DNA of 64,000 bases from Haloglomus irregulare (GTDB lineage: Archaea > Halobacteriota > Halobacteria > Halobacteriales > Haloarculaceae). Of this stretch, positions 59,739 through 64,000 are shown one piece after another. Location: NCBI RefSeq assembly GCF_007421925.1, contig NZ_QMDX01000004.1, forward strand, positions 62,001-126,000, written 5' to 3'. Positions within the stretch are counted from its first letter, which is position 1, and each line of letters opens with the position of its first letter. The notes under the pieces were generated by a model. The model searched no databases. It was not told where the DNA came from and saw only the letters and a list, made by a program, of their open reading frames with translations. The position numbers were made by a program, and so were the translations under genes.

Positions 59739-60860
59739 GTCGATGGTGTCGCGATAGACCGTCTCCAGCCGGTCGACCGCGTGCTGGACGCTCGTCGCGT
59801 CGCGTCGGGCCAGACAGGCCGCGGACAGCGCCTCGCGCTCCGCCAGCGTCCGGCTGATGGCGTCGCGGAACGCCGCCGGGTCGTCCTGCGGGAAGTGGTA
59901 GCCGGTCTCCCCCGCCTCGACGGTCTCGGCCAGGGCGCCGCTGTCGACGCCGACGACGGGCGTACCGCAGGCGTTGGCCTCCAGCGCGACGAGCCCCTGT
60001 GTCTCGACGGGGCTCGGGAACAGGAAGGCGTCGAGCGCCGAGTAGAAGGCGGGCAGCTCCCCGCGGTCGAGAAACCCGAGGAAGCGGACGTCGGCGTCGA
60101 GGTCCTCCGCCCGTCGCATCAGGCCCGCCCGGGCCGGCCCGTCGCCGCCGAAGACGACCGTCGGACGGACCCCGTCCACCCGGAACCCGTCGACGGCGTC
60201 GAGGATGGCGTCGAGCCCCTTCTCGTAGCCGTGGCGGCCCGTGTAGCCCAGCAGCGGGCCGTCACCGAGTTCGTGTCGCTCGCGGAAGCCAGCCGTCTCG
60301 ACGGGGCGGAACCGGTCGACGTCGACGCCGTTGGGAACGACCTCCACGCTGGCGCCGACGCCGATGTCGGTCAGGTGCTCGCGGGCCGGGGCCGAGGGGA
60401 CGATGACGGTGTCGGCGCGGTCCAGATACCAGCGCTCGTAGCGCCGGGCGACGCTCTCGACGGCCGCCGAGAGCCGCCCGTCGGCGATGTAGTCGGCGTA
60501 CTCCGCCGTCGGAGTGTGGTAGGAGGTGACCAGCGGGAGGTCCCGCCGGCGGGCGAACCGGGCGGCGCCCAGACCGAGCAGGAACGGCGTGTGCGGGTGG
60601 ACGATATCGACGTCGTCGCGCTCGACCGCCGTCGGGACGCTCGGGAGGCCGAGCCGGAACCCCTCGTAGTAGGGGAAGGCGACGCTCCGCACGGGGTGTT
60701 CGGTTCCCACGGGGTCGTGCGCCGAGGCGTCCGGGTAGACGACGTGCATCCGACCGCCGCGACGGCCCCACCGCTCCTGCCAGGTGCTCACGGTGTAGGT
60801 GACGCCGTTCACAGTCGGGAGGTAGGTGTCAGTGAACGCGGCGACCGTGGGGACCGCCAT
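59730..60860 (-). CDS. Glycosyltransferase family 4
   Basis: This 376-residue GT-B enzyme opens with VAAFTDTYLPTVNGVTYTVS, has the acceptor-side HPHTPFLLG and the donor-binding block YTGRHGYEKGLDAILDAVDG followed by SPVETQGLVALEANACGTPVVG, where the E of EANACG is the EX7E-type residue. Transfers a sugar from a nucleotide sugar, probably to a lipid or other glycoside; relatives include mannosyl/glucosyl-diacylglycerol synthases. ATG at 60858-60860. Lies downstream of the TFB gene (60 bases). Confidence 0.85.
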   Translation of the reverse strand: MAVPTVAAFTDTYLPTVNGVTYTVSTWQERWGRRGGRMHVVYPDASAHDPVGTEHPVRSVAFPYYEGFRLGLPSVPTAVERDDVDIVHPHTPFLLGLGAARFARRRDLPLVTSYHTPTAEYADYIADGRLSAAVESVARRYERWYLDRADTVIVPSAPAREHLTDIGVGASVEVVPNGVDVDRFRPVETAGFRERHELGDGPLLGYTGRHGYEKGLDAILDAVDGFRVDGVRPTVVFGGDGPARAGLMRRAEDLDADVRFLGFLDRGELPAFYSALDAFLFPSPVETQGLVALEANACGTPVVGVDSGALAETVEAGETGYHFPQDDPAAFRDAISRTLAEREALSAACLARRDATSVQHAVDRLETVYRDTIDRR

Positions 60861-60920
60861 CGGACCCCGGTTCTCGGGCCCCCCGTTAATCCGTTCGGGT
60901 TCGCGGCTGTGGCGGGACGG

Positions 60921-61892
60921 TCAGGCCGCGATACCGTCCTCGGCTTCCAGCAGCTCGTGGTACCGGTTGCGGATGGTGACCTCCGAGATGCTGGCGACCT
61001 CGCTGACCTCGCTCTGGGTGACCTTCTCGTTGCAGAGCAGCGAGGCGGCGTAGACCGCGGCGGCCGCCAGGCCGACGGGCGACTTCCCCGAGTGGATGCC
61101 GGCCGCCTTCGCCGACTGCAGCAGTTCGCGGGCGCGGCGCTCGGCCTCGTCGCTGAGGTCGAGGTCGCTGGCGAACCGGGGCACGTAGCTCTCCGGGTCC
61201 GCCGGGGCGATCTCCAGGTTCAGCTCCCGGACCACGTAGCGGTAGGTGCGGGCGATCTCGTCCTTCTCGACGCGGGAGACCTGCGAGATCTCGTCGAGCG
61301 AGCGCGGCGTGCCGGCCTGGCGGGCAGCGGCGTACAGCGCGCTCGTGGCGACCCCTTCGATGGAGCGGCCGGGCAGGAGGTTCTCGTCGAGAGCCCGGCG
61401 GTAGATGACCGACGCGGTCTCGCGGACGTTGTCCGGGAGCCCCAGCGCGGAGGCCATCCGGTCGATCTCGCCGAGGGCCTGTTTGAGGTTGCGCTCCTTG
61501 GAGTCACGCGTCCGGAACCGCTCGTTCCAGGTGCGCAGGCGCTGCATCTTCTGGCGCTGGCGCGAGGACAGCGAATTGCCGTAGGCGTCCTTGTCCTGCC
61601 AGCCGATGTTGGTCGACAGCCCCTTGTCGTGCATCATGTTGGTCGTCGGCGCGCCGACACGGGACTTCTCGTCCTTCTCGGCGGCGTCGAACGCGCGCCA
61701 CTCCGGCCCGCGGTCGATCTCGTCCTCGTCGACGACGAGACCACAGTCCTCACAGACCGTCTCGCCCTGGGCGGTGTCAGTGGCGAGGTTGCCACTGCAC
61801 TCCGGGCAGACGAGTTCGTCGGTCGTCTCGGACTCGGTCTCGTCCGTTTCCTCGTTATCCCGCTGGAAGCGTCGGACACTCGTGTCTGTCAT
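60921..61892 (-). CDS. tfb: Transcription initiation factor TFB
   Basis: This 323-residue protein has a zinc ribbon with Cys29, Cys32, Cys47 and Cys50 (CPEC and CEDC), a B-finger/linker region (EWRAFDAAEKDEKSRVGAPTTNMMHDKG), and two cyclin-fold repeats (GRSIEGVATSALYAAARQAGTPRSLDEI and SGKSPVGLAAAAVYAASLLCNEKVTQSEVSEV). It binds TBP-TATA and BRE and recruits RNA polymerase. Haloarchaea have several TFBs with different target sets; which one this is cannot be told. ATG at 61892. Confidence 0.95.
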   Translation of the reverse strand: MTDTSVRRFQRDNEETDETESETTDELVCPECSGNLATDTAQGETVCEDCGLVVDEDEIDRGPEWRAFDAAEKDEKSRVGAPTTNMMHDKGLSTNIGWQDKDAYGNSLSSRQRQKMQRLRTWNERFRTRDSKERNLKQALGEIDRMASALGLPDNVRETASVIYRRALDENLLPGRSIEGVATSALYAAARQAGTPRSLDEISQVSRVEKDEIARTYRYVVRELNLEIAPADPESYVPRFASDLDLSDEAERRARELLQSAKAAGIHSGKSPVGLAAAAVYAASLLCNEKVTQSEVSEVASISEVTIRNRYHELLEAEDGIAA

Positions 61893-61963
61893 TGTGGAGA
61901 TAGCAGCGATGTGGAGCTACCGTCAGAAGCTCCCTGTGTGTTATCACGTTGGGACCCAGCCGA

Positions 61964-61972
61964 CTTAAAATA
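61964..61972 (-). promoter_or_regulatory. TATA box for tfb
   Basis: Read leftward, ATATTTTAAG lies about 75 bases before the ATG, giving a leader of about 48 bases, unlike the leaderless genes around it. The leader may matter for regulation. Confidence 0.45.
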
Positions 61973-62124
61973 TGGGGGTAGTTCACCGGTCTCGTCCCCG
62001 GTCGAGGCCGAATAACCCCAAAATTCGCCGCAGTTCGGTTCACGTCATATCGCTGAATGGTTGTTGTCCACGGGACAGGGATGAACCGGTGCCACGCGGG
62101 CCCGCCATGGACGGGGAGTCGAAA

Positions 62125-62132
62125 CCCTTAGT
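62125..62132 (+). promoter_or_regulatory. TATA-like box for gatCA
   Basis: CCCTTAGT preceded by CGAAA (BRE-like) lies 32 bases before the ATG at 62157. Confidence 0.42.
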
Positions 62133-62156
62133 GGCGGGTCAGTCGCATGCCAGGGC

Positions 62157-62438
62157 ATGAGCGATTCCGAGTCCGTCGACCCCGAGGAGGTCCGCCACGT
62201 GGCCGGCCTGGCCCGTGTCGACCTCGACGAGGCGGAGGTCGAGCGGTTCGCCGACCAGTTCGGCGACATCCTGTCGTACTTCGACGCGCTGGACGAGGTG
62301 CCCGAGACCGACCGCGAGGCCGACCTCGCCAACGTGTTCCGCGCCGACGAGGTCCGCGAGGGGCTCACCCAGGCGGAGGCGCTCCGGAACGCCTCGGACA
62401 GCGAGGACGGCCGGTTCAAGGGCCCGCGGGTGGGCTGA
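62157..62438 (+). CDS. gatC: Asp/Glu-tRNA amidotransferase subunit C
   Basis: The 93-residue helical protein has EEVRHVAGLARVDLDEAEVERFADQFGDILSYFDALDEV, typical of GatC, followed by an extended tail that ends FKGPRVG. It stabilises GatA-GatB. With GatA and GatB it amidates Glu-tRNA(Gln) or Asp-tRNA(Asn). Its TGA overlaps the gatA ATG by one base. gatB is not in the window. Confidence 0.92.
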   Translation: MSDSESVDPEEVRHVAGLARVDLDEAEVERFADQFGDILSYFDALDEVPETDREADLANVFRADEVREGLTQAEALRNASDSEDGRFKGPRVG

Positions 62439-63793
62439 TGGCGGCCGAGAACCCCCCTGGCGACGGCCGCCTCGTCCCCGACGACTTCGACGACGACCAC
62501 GCCGCCTTCCTGACCGTCCAGCGGGTCGCAGGGGCCGACGACGGCCCGCTCGACGGCGCGACCGTCGCGGTCAAGGACAACATCTCCACGGCCGACATCC
62601 GCACGACCTGCGGGTCCGCGATGCTGGCCGACTACGTGCCGCCCTACGACGCGACGGTCGTCGAGCGCCTGAAGACCGCGGGCGCGACCGTCGTCGGCAA
62701 GACGAACATGGACGAGTTCGGGATGGGGACGACCACCGAGACCAGCGCCTTCGGCCCGACCGACAACCCGACCGCACCGGGGCGGGTCCCCGGGGGCTCC
62801 TCGGGCGGGTCCGCCGCCGCCGTCGCCGCCGGCCAGGTCGACTACGCGCTCGGGAGCGACACCGGCGGCTCCATCCGCTGCCCGGCCGCGTTCTGTGGCG
62901 TCGTCGGTATCAAGCCGACGTACGGGCTCGTCTCCCGCTACGGGCTGGTGGCGTACGCCAACTCGCTGGAGCAGATCGGTCCCATCGCCCGCGACGTGGC
63001 GGGTGCGGCCGCCCTCCTCGACGCCATCGCTGGCCCGGACGAGCACGACGCCACGACCCGCCACGACACCCGGGAGGACCTGGACGTCGACGGCCACCCG
63101 GCCGACGCGACGAGCTACGCCGATGCCGCCGGCGGAGGCATCGACGGGCTCTCCGTCGGCGTGGTCACGGACCTCGTGGAGGGCGCCGACGAGGCCGTCG
63201 TCGAGCGGTTCGAGGCCGCCCTGGACGACCTCCGGGCCGCGGGCGCGACCGTCCACGAGGTCTCGCTGCCCTCGGTCGAGACCGCCGTCCAGGCCTACTA
63301 CGTCATCGCGATGAGCGAGGCCTCTTCCAACCTCGCGCGGTTCGACGGCGTCCGCTACGGCCAGTCCGGCGGCTACGACGGCGACTGGAACGAGTCGTTC
63401 GCGACGGCCCGCGAGGCGGGGTTCGGCGAGGAGGTCAAGCGCCGCGTGTTGCTCGGCACCTACGCCCTCTCGGCGGGCTACCACGACAAGTACTACAGGC
63501 AGGCCCAGGACGCCCGTGCCTGGCTGAAGCAGGACTTCGACGAGGCGTTCGAGACCGCCGACGTCCTCGCCTCGCCGACGATGCCGGTGCCGCCGTTCGA
63601 GCTCGGCGAGTCGCTGGACGACCCGCTCCGGATGTATCTCGCGGACGCGAACACCGTTCCCGTCAACCTCGCGAACCTGCCCGCCATCTCGGTCCCGGCG
63701 GGCGAGACCGACCGCGGCCCGGCCGCGCTCCAGCTGATCGGCCCGGCGTTCGGCGAGGAGAGGCTCGTCCGCGCCGGCAGCGCGCTGGAGTGA
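62438..63793 (+). CDS. gatA: Asp/Glu-tRNA amidotransferase subunit A
   Basis: This 451-residue amidase-signature enzyme has the catalytic Lys in VAVKDNIS, the middle Ser and nucleophile Ser in PGGSSGGSAAAVAAGQ and GSDTGGSIRCPAAF. It releases ammonia from glutamine and passes it to GatB. One-base overlap with gatC means coupled translation. The stop lies 15 bases from the stop of the convergent TM2 gene. Confidence 0.95.
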   Translation: MAAENPPGDGRLVPDDFDDDHAAFLTVQRVAGADDGPLDGATVAVKDNISTADIRTTCGSAMLADYVPPYDATVVERLKTAGATVVGKTNMDEFGMGTTTETSAFGPTDNPTAPGRVPGGSSGGSAAAVAAGQVDYALGSDTGGSIRCPAAFCGVVGIKPTYGLVSRYGLVAYANSLEQIGPIARDVAGAAALLDAIAGPDEHDATTRHDTREDLDVDGHPADATSYADAAGGGIDGLSVGVVTDLVEGADEAVVERFEAALDDLRAAGATVHEVSLPSVETAVQAYYVIAMSEASSNLARFDGVRYGQSGGYDGDWNESFATAREAGFGEEVKRRVLLGTYALSAGYHDKYYRQAQDARAWLKQDFDEAFETADVLASPTMPVPPFELGESLDDPLRMYLADANTVPVNLANLPAISVPAGETDRGPAALQLIGPAFGEERLVRAGSALE

Positions 63794-63808
63794 CGGGCGC
63801 TCGAGGAT

Positions 63809-64000
63809 TCAGCCGCTCAGATACCGCTCCTCGAACGTCTCGTCGTCCATCAGCAGGTAGCGTGCCGCGTCGATGAGCGCCAGCAGCGCCGGGATGAGCG
63901 TCCAGAAGAAGAGCAGGTAGAGTCCGCCCTGGGCCCTCTGCCCGAGGTAGAACTTGTGGATGCCGAAGACGCCGAACACGAGCGCCAGCAGCGCCGCGAT
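63809..64000 (-). CDS. TM2-domain membrane protein (partial, cut by window edge)
   Basis: 64 codons of the C-terminal end lie in the window. They read IAALLALVFGVFGIHKFYLG, then QRAQGGLYLLFFWTLIPALL and end with DDETFEERYLSG. The GxFGxHKFYLG pattern and following hydrophobic helix define a TM2 domain with two membrane helices. The start is beyond 64000. Function of TM2 proteins is unknown; some bind partners via the loop. Confidence 0.82.
   Translation of the reverse strand: MAALLALVFGVFGIHKFYLGQRAQGGLYLLFFWTLIPALLALIDAARYLLMDDETFEERYLSG

Noticed and set aside
59517-62015. 832-codon plus-strand frame starting just after the 59512 TATA box
   Set aside because: It runs antisense through the glycosyltransferase and TFB genes. 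The TATA position tempted a gene call, but the product has no domain and both antisense genes are certain.

Overview
The window is chromosomal DNA of a halophilic archaeon (class Halobacteria). The evidence is very high GC, strongly acidic proteins, leaderless genes with TATA boxes about 28-32 bases ahead of the start codon, an archaeal TFB, archaeal-type PEP carboxylase, a DacZ-type diadenylate cyclase, F420-type luciferase-like oxidoreductases, and Tat lipoproteins. The genus cannot be named from sequence alone. There are about 65 protein genes on both strands and the region is mostly core chromosome. I found no tRNA, rRNA, CRISPR array or intact transposase.

Layout. 1-6.6 kb: CBS/ParB-like protein, TrkA-N/DHH phosphoesterase, CDP-alcohol phosphatidyltransferase (likely PssA), HEAT-repeat protein, secreted phospholipase-D-like protein with a lamin-tail-like front, and a 43-residue membrane protein. 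6.6-7.9 kb is a gene-poor, lower-GC stretch with one small membrane protein and what looks like a decayed HtrA-type protease. 7.9-17.1 kb: lipoprotein, TPP-dependent decarboxylase-like enzyme, PQQ-like beta-propeller, F420 oxidoreductase, a repeat-rich intergenic stretch, SDR dehydrogenase, metallo-beta-lactamase-fold hydrolase, rhomboid protease. 17.1-26.8 kb: METTL5-like methyltransferase, UspA, peroxiredoxin, TIGR00300/ornithine cyclodeaminase-type enzyme, ArsR-like regulator with a membrane partner, DnaJ, FAD oxidoreductase, EamA exporter, PpcA. 26.8-29.5 kb: F420 oxidoreductase and CaiB/BaiF CoA-transferase pair, plus a DUF4864-like protein.

29.6-37.4 kb: a Tat-leader remnant, a very large wHTH-FilR1-like-P-loop-TPR fusion regulator (the most unusual gene here), acyl-CoA synthetase, DUF4112 protein and acyl-CoA dehydrogenase. 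37.4-45.8 kb: a palindrome-rich intergenic element, DUF3179 lipoprotein, a zinc-ribbon P-loop protein paired with a redoxin that lacks its peroxidatic cysteine, alpha/beta hydrolase, the dacZ-mscS c-di-AMP/osmotic operon, hexapeptide acyltransferase and XPB-type helicase. 45.9-48.8 kb: porB and porA, pyruvate:ferredoxin oxidoreductase. 49-57.7 kb: DICT sensor, S-layer-like/RND exporter operon, degenerate KaiC-like protein, lactonase-like hydrolase, LEA14-like protein and a small membrane protein. 57.8-64 kb: DUF7123-like protein, SRPBCC and nitrilase pair, a candidate structured RNA, glycosyltransferase, TFB, gatC-gatA, and a TM2 protein cut by the right edge.

Functional themes are fatty-acid/CoA metabolism (synthetase, dehydrogenase, CaiB, SDR), anaplerosis and pyruvate oxidation (PpcA, PorAB), redox defence, c-di-AMP-linked osmotic control, and surface or membrane maintenance (PLD, rhomboid, RND/S-layer, LEA14). 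Most functions are family-level assignments. Starts were chosen by codon, family length and position of TATA-like boxes.
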